A stretch of DNA of 64,000 bases from NCBI RefSeq assembly GCF_019649055.1, contig NW_026570242.1:1-64000 (forward strand), read 5' to 3'. Positions 50,685-61,963 of this stretch are shown here, piece after piece. The stretch is from Paramacrobiotus metropolitanus (taxonomy: Eukaryota > Tardigrada > Eutardigrada > Parachela > Macrobiotidae). Made by a program: the position numbers and the translations under genes. The notes under the pieces were generated by a model. It had not been told where the DNA came from. It worked only from the letters and a program-made list of their open reading frames with translations, and searched no databases. Position 1 is the stretch's first letter; each line of letters opens with the position of its first letter.

Positions 50685-52724
50685 TTAACGACAACTGTGG
50701 AGAAGACCCATATCTCTCAGTTCCTGCTCCAGTTCTTTGTGTTCACTCGCATCCAGCATTTGCACCGGAAGTCGGGTCGGACCCATAGGCAGACCAATCA
50801 TACTGACGGCCGCCTTTGTTCTTTGTAGCCAGTTTCCGTTCTTCTCCAGCAGATCGACAATCTGCTTCATTTTGATCTGGCTGATATCGGCGGATTTCCC
50901 ATCATTCTTCTCGTACGCTTCGATAATCTTGTGCGCATAGGGTGCCGTAATGCTGTAGGAACTCCCGTTGAAGGAACTAATTCCCATACTTAATGCTCCA
51001 AGAATAGTCTGAAGAACGGAAAAAATAGCAGTTAAAATTATCAATACGAAGTACACGCTGGTAGAAAATTACAGTACGTAAAAAATTATAATTCGTATAC
51101 TATATAAATTATACTTGATTTACAGACTGTAGCCTACAGTCTGTAGGTAGCCAATATGTACTGATATCAGTCGGCTTGCAGTATGCATGTACAGTATGCA
51201 GTATGCATAAGATATGCATGTATGGCACATTTGGTGCAATATGGAAATAAATTTGTTTTCTTACGTCATCTTCTGCCCACATCACAGTAACATCATCGTT
51301 ATTAATTTTTGTCACACATTTATATGCGTCAGCAGCATTGGACGTCGCCCACTTGATACCGGCAAAGTTTGGAATCTTTTCTTTTGCCAACAGCATAAAC
51401 GATGCAATGTCCACTGCAACATAATCATTGTATTACAGCTTATTAGATGCAGTTATGTTGCTTTCGTTAAACCATGTTTTCTTTTTAAATTATCATAAAC
51501 AGTTTTTAAAAATTGTCAGTTTGTACGAGTAGGTATTGGAAATATAGTGCAACCGATGTAACGCTTTAGAAGGGACAACAGCAAAAGTATTATACAGCGA
51601 AAATTGTGACTTGCATCTCCATTGTCTTAAACACAAGGGGTCGGTTGCAAGTTATTTGTAATAATTATGCTACAAATTTGTTGCACATACAATCGACATG
51701 GGTGCGAGGCGAATGATAATAAATAAAAGGAATATCTGGAGCCGAAGACGCGATTTCGGCGACCGACCGAACTAGTTCTTCTGCAAAACAAGTTTGTAAG
51801 TTGTAAGGTCTATTTAGGCAAACCAAAATTAAAGCTCTGATCTTACGGACAGTACGGGGTGGGAAATAAAAGGAAGGGATTGAAGCAATCGCATCCGCAC
51901 CGCATTTTTCTGCGTGCTTTGCCTAATCACAAAACAATATAAATTTAACGAAATGCTGTTCTACTACGCTAGAGAATAACCAGATCCAAAAAGAGCATTT
52001 AAATTTCTCTACCGGATTCGCCGGTCATATTGTCCGGCACGGAAAGATATACAATATCAATACAATCTTGCAGATTTCTGCGCAATGTGACTTACCAGTT
52101 CTTGCGCATCTCGCAGTGCGACAGCGCCGCAATGGACGATGACCTTCAATTTTCCTTTGGCGGTTTGTATCCACTTTTCGGCCAGCTGTTTACGCTCTTC
52201 ATTGGAAAGTGATAGACCTTCGCTGGTTGTCCCATTCACTACGGGTAGAAATAATGGAAGCTCCAAAAACAGCATTTTTTAAGTGAATATAATTGTATTG
52301 GCTAGCTCGTGATTGTAGGCTCATGACAGTAACTACGAGTACTTTAGCAGAGTCGGTATGCATGTTCAGTTCATACTGTGAGCTCACCGAAAACAGCATT
52401 AACTTTTGCATTGATGAGATATTCCGCATACTGCGGAATTACATCCAAATTTATGTCTCTGGAAATTCATCAAGAAGATCAGGATCCAAAATGCATGCTA
52501 ACGTAAAAGGATTCACAAAAAATGCAGAAGCATATATGTCTCCACGTCCAAGTTTTATTAGTTTTTTTGACGGCATAATCTCAAGGATGGCGATCGTCCG
52601 AGATGTACTGTAACTTGCTATGTACTAGCTTTTGCTTAAGAAGAAACAGTAAGACGTACCCATTTTCCTTCATAGGAGTAAGCGTCCCCACACAAATTCC
52701 CGAATGTTTGAATTGCACGGGCAT
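50685..52724 (-). CDS. NPL: N-acetylneuraminate lyase
   Basis: Exons in order: 52724-52660, 52458-52388, 52238-52096, 51922-51847, 51780-51691, 51413-51265, 51008-50685; phases agree; 305 aa against 320 in human. It cleaves sialic acid to N-acetylmannosamine and pyruvate through a Schiff base, using the DHDPS-type TIM barrel. Visible residues: the substrate loop NGTTSEG (47-53; human has GTTGEG), catalytic Tyr140 in FIYYHSP, and Schiff-base Lys169 in GIKWA. The C-terminal part (GLPMGPTRLPVQ) closely matches human. Active-site residues are intact, so it is predicted to be catalytically competent. Confidence 0.93.
51121..51145. repeat. 25-bp perfect palindrome
   Basis: 12-bp arms tacagactgtag and its reverse complement around a single C, in the last intron of the lyase gene. 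Confidence 0.9.
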
Positions 52725-54889
52725 TTTCCAGTTGATTGGTCAGACGAAACAACTAAAAATGAACTGAATTTCCCGCAGCTATGCAAAGTTTACGATAAGA
52801 GAATGTTGAACATGTTGACGGAAAGACTACCTGTGTTTGTACATAACTTTTGCACCTTCAACAAAATGATTAATCAGTTATAAGCTTACTTGCTTACCCA
52901 AACTCGCCAATAACATCTGCAATTTTAAGCACTGTACTACTGTATTTCTATTCCTTAAGGAATGGAAAGTATCAGTAATGAGCGATGCTTTGGTTTGCAC
53001 TTTGCAGACAATGCTGCAGCTCATGACTTGGAGTTTTGTAAGTGCTTACAGTAACCACCAACATGCAATCGGTTGCACTATAATTCCAGTACACAGCTGC
53101 TGCCCAGGCATGAGAGCCACCTTAACCTTTGCTTATCAGATTTCTTATCACACGTTATACGTGTTTATGTACGTATTAACACGTATGATCAGCTGATAGA
53201 TGCCTCCGCACGTTTTACAGGGTAATAAAAAATTTAATCGTTTCGAAACAGATGCTTGCACCTTTGCTTGTAATTATGGCTGGTTTATGCTGCTGCAGAT
53301 AAAGGTACGAGCGAAAACAGCTACGTAGAAGCTTTACTGTGCAGTTCATTACAACAGTCGTCGAGTGTACCGACGCAACGAGAGATTTACGTATACTTCT
53401 ACCTCTAAAATCATCAGAAAAGTACTGGTAACAAATGGGGAGTCAGAATTGCATTAACTAATTATAATGAGAATACTACATTCGCTGATTCACCTGTACA
53501 AAGAAATAACGCGCAAATCACAAAAAACTAAAAGTTATCTTCGCAAGATATATAGATATATGCTGCCAGCAGCGCCAACATAAACAAGCTTAAGCCGGCA
53601 TTGTCCATAAGATAATTTTACCTACGCTTATGAACCACTGGGAAAATTCAATATTGTAGCATTCATTTGCTCGCATTGTGTCACTGAGCGGGCAGATACA
53701 GTTGTACCCGGTAAAGTTATCTATAGATAAAGTACGCACATACCATCTATATACAACTTTACAGTATTTATTGTACAACAGAAAAGTGCCAAATCACAGA
53801 ATACTCAATTATTTTAACATTGCCGCTTCTGTGCAAAGTTGAAATTGCATTTTCTAAACAACAGCAATGGTTTAATTAATTAGCTAACCAGTAAGCAAAT
53901 TTGACTAATTAAAACAAATGTTCCAAACGCCGCAAGAATAATTGCGCAAATGGTGAAGCATGGGAAGCTGAGATTAATTCTCCATCCTTGACCATTCCCT
54001 TCGTATTGAGCTATGTGGTATCTGGTAGAATTTTTGTTAATGTACAGGGATCTGTTTTGCGCTCGCATGTCATAATTACAAAGCTTTGGTGCATTAAACT
54101 GAACATTTTTATTCATTTATGTTAATTTCTATTTAACATATAACCAACAGACAGTTGTAGAGTTTGAACGTTCCTGGGTTGATGTTGCCGAGGTTGTGAC
54201 GAAAATGGAAACCGTCAAACCGGCAACTGTTGCTCAGCTTGTCGCTGACTAACCACTGACGTTTAGAAGGTCACTGCCAGGCAAACAGCGCAGCAGTAGT
54301 TCTTACACTTCTAACCATTTTTTTAAGGTAACACAAATACTGTCACACACTTAATAATATCTGACTTTACCTAGACTGTAACGTACAATACGTGCTAAGC
54401 GCACAACAGATCGTTTACAAGATTTCTTTGGGCAACACACTTGTATACTTATCGTTAGTTAGCGATTCAAGACGGTTGACATACCACCGGCAAGTGCAGC
54501 TGGCGCTTACTGTCAGGTACAGTACATTGGAACTTACAGTTAGAAGCTTTAAGTATAGGACAATAGTCTTTCACGTTTAAGGAAAAGTGCGCAAAAGTTA
54601 CGAAATTACAAGTGGATCTCGCATGCAGCCATTCACTGCTCCGAGTCATGAACTTGAACAACATAGTCGAGGGTTTTTGAGAAAAAACTTTCGAGGTGTG
54701 CTGGCATTCCGTGTTAATAGAGATATGCGTTGTGATAATCGGAAGTTGCTCATCTGTACATTATAGATTTCTTCATTGAAAGCAAATGTTCTGATAATTC
54801 TTAGAATATTTATAATATGCTGGCTGGCTTTCCTTTATGTAATTATAAATTACGATATTTCTGATATAAAGTGTGAAGCATTCGCTTTT
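52725..54889. other. Intergenic between lyase and first G alpha gene
   Basis: No supported gene. A minus-strand ORF at 53880-54116 (78 aa) ends in a hydrophobic stretch but has nothing else to support it. Promoters of two divergent genes are expected here. Confidence 0.45.
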
Positions 54890-56125
54890 ATGGATCCAGT
54901 AGCCAAATGCTGTCCGTGTCTGCTGAGCGAAGAGTCGCGTATGCGCAATGCAGTTAGCCGTGGAATCGACCGTGAAATGGATGTCCATAAAAAGTTTTCC
55001 CGCAAAGAACTGAAAATGCTTCTACTGGGAACTGGTGAAGCGGGTAAATCCACCGTACTAAAGCAGATGCAGATCATCCACGGTCAAGAATTCGCGGACG
55101 AGAGAAAACGCATTGAATTCGTCCAATCCATTCGGGAGAATATCTTTGAGGCCATGATTATCATGCTCAACGCCATGGACCAGTTTGATATTCCCTTGGA
55201 GCACGAGGGCAACCAGAAACATGCCCAACTGGTTAGAAAGCAAGGCAAAACATACTGCCGAACAGATAAGGGCGTGGAAGATCAAGAAGCGCTGAATTCC
55301 CTCATGCAAGCCACCAAGAAATTATGGGAAGATTCCGGTGTTCAAGAAGCCTACCACAGACGCAACGAATACACTTTCGTGTACCTGAGCGATTCAACCA
55401 AGTACTTTTTGCAACGGTTGGATGCGATCGCTAAGCCGAACTACGTTCCCACACAAGACGATATTCTCCGGGTGAGAAAGAGTTCAACGGGCGTCAAAGA
55501 GTACAGCTTCAAAGTGCGACAGGTGTACTTCCGTGTGGTGGACGTGGGTGGACAGCGGACGGAACGGCGCAAATGGATCCACTGCTTTGAGAAAGTGACC
55601 TCCATCATCTTCGTCTCCGCACTGTCGGATTACGATCAAATGGTACTGGAAGTGGATGCCCAGGGACAGGAGGGCGTCAATCGGTTGCAAGAGAGTTTAG
55701 CTCTGTTCAATGTGATCATCCATGAGCGGTTCCTACAAGAAGCGGCCATAATATTATTCTTGAATAAAACCGATATTTTTGATGACAAGATCAAAGTCCG
55801 CGATATGGGCAAATACATACCGGAGTATAACGAATACAAATCCAAGCATAGATCGGCCAAATCGAAGAGCGAGGGGGATATGGCAAAGGAGTTTGTGTTG
55901 CAGATGTTCTTGGCCTATGTCAAATCATACCTGTTGCATAACGCGGAAATTGCCGAAAAAGAGGCGGGCGAAAGAAAGAAGCGGGATTATGAGGCGGACG
56001 ATCCGGATAAGTTGTTGTACTCGCATTTGACGTGTGCGACAGATACCGAAGGGATGCGATTTGTTACTACCGCCGTGGAGGATTATAACTTACGGATATC
56101 CCTGATGGATTTCCATCTGCAGTGA
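54890..56125 (+). CDS. Divergent heterotrimeric G protein alpha subunit 1, intronless
   Basis: A single exon of 411 aa, ATG at 54890. The frame is open upstream but has no other ATG. N-terminal Cys7, Cys8 and Cys10 are probable palmitoylation sites. The P-loop at 47-55 reads GTGEAGKST, with Ala where canonical subunits have Ser. The Arg-finger region is DILRVRKSSTG, switch II is VDVGGQRTERRKWIHCF, the guanine motif is LNKTDIF, and TCATD is present. It is longer than the usual 350-360 residues because of a charged, Lys/Ser/Glu-rich insertion before TCATD. The C-terminus (MDFHLQ) matches no standard class, so receptor coupling cannot be predicted. Switch II resembles Gq/G12, but class is not assigned. 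Confidence 0.92.
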   Translation: MDPVAKCCPCLLSEESRMRNAVSRGIDREMDVHKKFSRKELKMLLLGTGEAGKSTVLKQMQIIHGQEFADERKRIEFVQSIRENIFEAMIIMLNAMDQFDIPLEHEGNQKHAQLVRKQGKTYCRTDKGVEDQEALNSLMQATKKLWEDSGVQEAYHRRNEYTFVYLSDSTKYFLQRLDAIAKPNYVPTQDDILRVRKSSTGVKEYSFKVRQVYFRVVDVGGQRTERRKWIHCFEKVTSIIFVSALSDYDQMVLEVDAQGQEGVNRLQESLALFNVIIHERFLQEAAIILFLNKTDIFDDKIKVRDMGKYIPEYNEYKSKHRSAKSKSEGDMAKEFVLQMFLAYVKSYLLHNAEIAEKEAGERKKRDYEADDPDKLLYSHLTCATDTEGMRFVTTAVEDYNLRISLMDFHLQ

Positions 56126-56744
56126 TCCATATATTATATAGTCAGTTAATAATGCTCGGACAAGTAACTTTGTTTTGTGTCATATGAAACACAGTTCATC
56201 CTTGTAATATTAACTAGTGTTCTGCGCTGTCACCGGTGTGTGGCCGAGTCAGGCTGTTGCATAAATTCTACTCTTACTGCATTCGGTATGAAACTGTATG
56301 GCATTGTTGGTTAGCGGCATTAACAAAACCAAATAAAATTTCACATCGAAAAAATATTATGACACCCCTAAGCGAAAAAAATGGCACCAGCAAAATCGCA
56401 ATATTTAAGGAAAATATGGCTATTCAAAATTTTGAAAGATGTAAGATCAGTTTTTTAACTACATATGGATAGCGGGTTTAAGGTTGCTGATTACTGTGTG
56501 TAATTTCGTATTTAATTTGGTCAAATTGTACAGCTTTATCTCGTGAGCGCGTGGTTGTACTGTATCTGTTTTGGATGAAGCCCTTACAAATGCCACTTTT
56601 AGGCATAGATAAGACGATGTAGATTTTGGAGCCAACGAAAATATAAATGTCAGTACACTAAAGAAATCAGACACTATTAATGATATTGCAGTGTTCGATT
56701 TCGACTCTTCTTGCACGGTTTACCAGTCTAACACCGGCTCCACA
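56126..56744. other. Intergenic between G alpha 1 and the cathepsin-like gene
   Basis: An AATAAA near 56332 may end the G alpha transcript. Nothing else is seen. Confidence 0.5.
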
Positions 56745-58824
56745 ATGACAACATCCTGGACCATTTTTACAGCGTTGTGCGTAGGAATTGTGGTGATTAT
56801 GACCGCTTCAGGAAGTGCGGATGCTCTACGTCGCCTCAAGCATCGGAAGCATAAAGGTATGACAATGGCAAAAACATGCATGTTGTTGGGTTACCATTAG
56901 TATCACGGGTGTGATAATAAAATTTAATGTTTTCATCCTACCAAATAATTAGTATAAATAAAACGGAGTACGTACAAATGGTGTATAAATAAAACGAAGT
57001 TTGTACAAACGGTGACACTAATTGTAAGTTTTGTACCTTCACTAATTGTAAGTCTTGTGCGCGTATAAATCGGGCTGATCGCATTCATCTTAGAAATCAC
57101 ACTCTCGGTAAAAAATTTTGATAAATAAGGCGCATGCAATGCTAAAGCAAAAAAATAAAGTACTTGTACTACTACATATGTCTGTAACAGCTGTAAACGC
57201 AACAAAATAATTATTGTGTTCTCAAAAAGAAAAGAACATCCGTGCTGAATACTAACTTGCGACTTGTTTATTACGAAATGACATGGACTCATAACACAAC
57301 ACGGAGTTTTATTTTTAATTTACAGTTGGAACGGTATCCGATCCCATACCCGATGCGTGGGACTGGCGCGACAAGGGAGCAGTACTTCCGGTCATTGACC
57401 AAGGAGAGTCCGGGAACAGCTTGGCTATCGTTGTCGCCGAGGCGGTTTCTGCATACGGATTTATCAAAAGCGGCAAGCTGGTTAAGGCCAGTACGCAGGA
57501 ATTGTTGGACTGCTGTTTTAATGGCACAACTCCCCAGCTGACTCACAAATCGGCGCAGGCGGACGACGTTTACGACTGCATTGTGGGACTGCATGGTCTC
57601 TGTTGGGGCGCTGATTATCCACCGGTCATCAACCCAGAAGCCTGCATGGCCGATAAGTGTGCGCCGGAAATTGTGGTGCGTAATTTGCTTCCCACAGTTG
57701 TTAATTATAATTTTATAAATATAATATTATTCAGATGTAATGAGAAGAAAATACCGAAGCATGAGCAGAACATACCATAGTTTGACTATTTCTTACTTCT
57801 TTTCTGTGCGCATGTTCGAACAATCGACAGAACAGGATATAAGTGCCTACAATAATGCTTGTCCGCACTGTGGAAGGGAAACGGTGACGTCCGGATGACT
57901 TACACAGCAATGCAAATACATAAGGTTTTTAAGCCTGGATTTTTTTTCAATTCATTTCAACCATTACTAATAAGTTTTAATTATCGATCACCGATTAAAG
58001 TCGTTTGATGACGAATACTGCAATTTATTTTACCAATCAATTGTCACTATATAATGCGAAAATTAGTGCGCAATGCTCGTGTTATAAGCCGAACGGGATG
58101 GACGTACTAATTGTGAACATAAAATACAATAATTATATTAATTTGGGAGTGCTACGTACCGTACTGATCACACGAGCAGTTATCACATCACGCCGGAACA
58201 TCACAAGATGCGTGTGGGAGAATCTGACGGGATCAACCATTTATCGTAATGTATTGTGATAAGGCTTTTCATTAGATATCGCTTGTTTTTGTGCAGATCA
58301 AAGGTGGATACTCCGTGAAACCAATGAACGAAACTGATCTGAAAGCAGCGGTGTATGCCAATCCGGCTGCCGTGATTCTCAACGCGGCCTCCATATCGTT
58401 CCAGACGTATCAGTCTGGCGTATATGACGATACCAGCTGTGACCCCACCATGCTGGATCATGCGCTCTTGGTCGTGGGATATGGCCAGCTGGAAGGACAG
58501 GATGTCTGGATCTGCAAAAACAGCTGGGGTGAGATGGCTGAATCATGTTGAAATGCGTTAATGGCAACTACACATTAATGGCAACTACCCAGCGTATGTA
58601 CAGTTGCACAGCGGCAAGAACAGAACTACCGTACCTACAGCGCATCTCTTTTCAAAAGCAGCGCACTCTTTTCAAAATGCCTTTTCCTCGCAGTCTTTTC
58701 AAATGCCTTATGGTTAATACTTTTCAACTTTTCAGGAGCCGACTGGGGGGAGAAAGGATACATCTACATAGCCCGTGGTAAAAATATTTGCGGCATTGCC
58801 AGTGATGCATCCATCCCTATTTAA
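56745..58824 (+). CDS. Papain-family (cathepsin L-like) homologue with Ser in place of the catalytic Cys
   Basis: Exons 56745-56856, 57326-57675, 58297-58528, 58736-58824; phases agree; 260 aa. An N-terminal signal peptide of about 27 residues is followed by a short basic stretch (RRLKHRKHK) and then directly by the mature-like domain (PDAWDWRDKGAV). The usual I29 inhibitor propeptide is missing. The active-site segment reads DQGESGNSLA where the family has QGxCGSCWA: Ser69 replaces the nucleophile, Ser66 replaces the disulfide Cys, and Leu70 the Trp. The oxyanion Gln63, His209 (LDHALLVVGYG) and Asn229 (KNSWG) are kept. It is probably secreted and not a normal cysteine protease. A Cys-to-Ser change is also known in silicateins and TINAG-like proteins (family knowledge). 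Confidence 0.88.
56952..57060. repeat. Two short tandem duplications
   Basis: A 31-bp unit beginning gtataaataaaacg is present twice with a few substitutions, followed by two copies of cactaattgtaagt. Both lie in intron 1 of the cathepsin-like gene. Confidence 0.85.
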
Positions 58825-59470
58825 AAGCATTGTGTGACTCAATGTATGTAGTCAATACTCGACGAACGCGACAGCGTTTTTGATGCTTACGTTGTTACGT
58901 AATATTGCCGATTGCGGGATTTCCAGTGACCGTTGAGTTGATCCTCACGGGAAAAATTCGCACTCTACATATTTTATTAATACATTTGGCTGTTTCTGCA
59001 GTTCAGCTTTTCTTTCACTGACGCAGTACAATGCGCTTGAACTTTTTTTATGAAATGCAAAACATGCCACAACCAGCGAATCACGAAATAAAATTCAACA
59101 ATTTAAAATCGAATTCAGGGTCATCATTGTCACGTAGATTACACTGCTGCAATATTTACCGCATTTTGGGAATACACACCAAATTAGGAATGGGGTATAT
59201 CGCAGTCCATAAAAGTAAAAATTTATTATCGATAATATCTGGTATATTGTACAGCAGCAGCCCAAATAACTAACACTCATTTCCACACTTTCGCCAAAAG
59301 CATAAATAGTGTCCAGGAAAATGCTACTCAACCTTAATTTGCGAAATATTAGTTAATGACAAATGAACGGACGCGTATCAGTAATTAAGCATATCAGCTA
59401 TCGTCAGCTGTGATCTTTCCCCAGTACAGTACCGTTACGGCGTTACCTTTGTGCTTGTAATAAACATTAA
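58825..59470. other. Intergenic between convergent genes
   Basis: Nothing recognised beyond expected 3' UTRs. Confidence 0.5.
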
Positions 59471-61169
59471 TCAAAAGGGGTTGAAATCTGTGAGCGCTCT
59501 CTGCAAGATACTGTGGCGCCCGACATTGAAAAGAAACTCCATTTGTCTTGTATCGGTTGCCGTTGTAAAATGTGTAAAAATGTCTCTCCTTGGATCAGTT
59601 CTAGTGTCGATGTATTGTGTTAGAATGTATTCCCTTCCTTCTTCCACATTCCCAGATGGCCCGGTGTACTCGGGAAAATGAGCAGATAAATCGCTATTTG
59701 CAATTTTTCGGTCGAAAATGTCAGCTTTATTGAGAAACAACACAACCGGCACATCCAGGAACCAGATGCCATAAGAATCCTTTCCCAAGTATTCTCGATA
59801 ATTCAGTATGACGTCAAACAGGGCCAAACTTTCCCGCATGCGGTTGACACCCGGTCTTTCGAACATGGTCTGGTCATACTCCGACAAACTGGCAATGAAC
59901 ATAATTAGGGTCACATTTTCGAAACAGTGGATCCACTTCCGGCGCTCTGTGCTCTGACCGCCAACGTCCACCAAGAGAAACTCGGCTCTACCAATCCTAA
60001 AGGAGTACTCCTCGATTTTGCGTGTGCGTACACGAACGCGAACAATGTCGCTGTTTCGTGGAATATAGTTAGGGTCGACAATTGGAAGCCTTTCTCGTGT
60101 GTCTTGACGCGGTGTAGCAGTACCTGGTATTTGGTCATCTACAGATAGGTACAAGACTACAAGCCAGTTAGATTCGAGCAATCATACTCGTACTCTAAAG
60201 CCTTTACGTACACCAGTATGTAGAGAAGTACGAGTACTTCAGCTACGAGTGTTTTTCCATATTATTATGTAAATACAACTATGACATTTTATGAGTAGTG
60301 TGTAAACTGTATTATACACCGAAGTCTTTAGAGTACGAAATTGACTCGTCGTAACTGTTGCAGTTTTCTGGAACTTTGGTACGTGTAGTAAGTACAATAA
60401 TTACAGCGATGGCATAAAAGCGAAGCAATGTGACCAATGACCACTGGCGGTAAATACTTAAGTAGTGTTACCGGCACAAGTCTGTGATACATCAATACAT
60501 TGTAAGATTAGTAAATTAAGCATACGAGTACATAATATTATGATTGAAAGATTTTTAACAGGCCGTGTTATGGAGTTTTAAGGGTACACTATTACTGTTG
60601 TTTTGTAGTTTTACATAGTGAGAATTATTAGAAGGGTCAATAATTTTACCGAGGTCAAGAGGCGGCGGTGTTGGTGGCCGGTTTGTAATTCGCTCCATAA
60701 AATATTCCGTGGAATCGCTTAGGTGAAACTCTCTGCGGAGTTGGAAGGCTTGTTGCACGCCGTCATCTAGCCAGAGTGTGCGTATTGCCAGGAGTATTTC
60801 GGCACGGAGATCTTGTTGCAGATGGTTGAAGTCGAGATCTCGCAAGAACGTGTTGTACAGGTGTTCGTTACTCGGATCTTGGAAAGCGATTTCCTTGACG
60901 CGCATCGCTCCAACCAGAAGCTGGATGGATTCCAGTAGATTGGAATGAATGTGCCGCACGTAACTCATCCGCTCCTGATTGGCATAGCCGTCGCCATGAA
61001 TGATTTTCATCTGCTTGACAATGGTCGACTTTCCGGCTTCTCCGGTCCCCAGAAACAGTACTTTGATCTGACGGCGCATCTTTTTGCGTTCCCGCTCGAT
61101 GGCTCTATTGATTTCCCGCTCCAACCTGTCGATTTCATTGTCGCACGAATGGCAACATAAATTACTCAT
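59471..61169 (-). CDS. Divergent heterotrimeric G protein alpha subunit 2
   Basis: Exons 61169-60650 and 60138-59471 (phase 1 junction); 395 aa. Cys5, Cys6 and Cys9 are likely acylation sites. The P-loop at 41-49 is GTGEAGKST. The helical domain is complete and ends in a Pro-rich insert (RPPTPPPLDL) that leads over the intron into DDQIPG. Several normally fixed positions differ: switch II reads VDVGGQSTERRKW with Ser for Arg after the catalytic Gln; the Arg-finger region is RVRVRTRKIEEY, lacking the TTG; and TCAT is TTAT. LNKADIF is intact. The C-terminus TDFNPF is non-canonical. It probably binds guanine nucleotide with altered kinetics (inference). An alternative read-through past 60650 would truncate the protein without the GTPase core. 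Confidence 0.87.
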
Positions 61170-61963
61170 TTTGACTGTTTATGGAGATCGTAACGTTTTC
61201 AAGTTACAACACGAAAAGCTGCAATCCATAGCACAATACCGAATATTCCAATATTGTCTCAGCCATAAGCTCACGCTGTTTCGGTAAAGAACGATACAGA
61301 CGCTTCGTGATGAGCTCTCGCACTGCATTAGCCATTGCTACTGTGTTATCAGTGTTATCATCACGTTATCGATAGAAAAGTGCAATGTGCATATTTGCTT
61401 CAAATTTGAAAACAATTAGTACGTTCAAACCGTTGTTTATTCTTGCAAAGAATTTGCTTTCGCGGTTCATTAAAAACTGCAGAGCACTGAGAACAGGAAA
61501 ACGTTTTTTCACAACACCTTCTGAAGCTGCACCGGGTCGTATTATAGTAAACAGCACCAACATTTGCTGTTTTCCCTGGTTCTATTGATGCACGAAAGTT
61601 CCCAGGTAAAAAAGCTAACTGTGCTTATGTACCAGCGGAGATCCCTGAATTTTTGACCAACCTAATTCAGTGAAAATATCTACGAGTATTTTTGTACGGG
61701 TATAATACACAAACATATAATATGCAAGTACTGGAAGTGTGTTGTGAAACCGTTATTTACCGCTTACAAAGATTTAGCCTGCACAAATTTCCTTATTCTC
61801 TTTATGTACCAATCAGGTCCGTAATTGCTGTTAATCAAAAGCATCACATAATCACTGTTGGTTGTTATACAGATAAGCAAGGATATGCGATACATATACA
61901 AACATCAAGAAACTAAAGAAAGGAAGGAAATTTTACAGAAAAACTGCGAAAGGCACGTTGTTA
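61170..61963. other. Intergenic between G alpha 2 and G alpha 3
   Basis: No supported gene. It should contain the promoter of G alpha 2 and the 3' end of G alpha 3. Confidence 0.5.

Noticed and set aside
53880-54116. 78-aa minus-strand ORF with a hydrophobic C-terminus
   Set aside because: AT-rich sequence can give such ORFs by chance; no partner exon or family resemblance.
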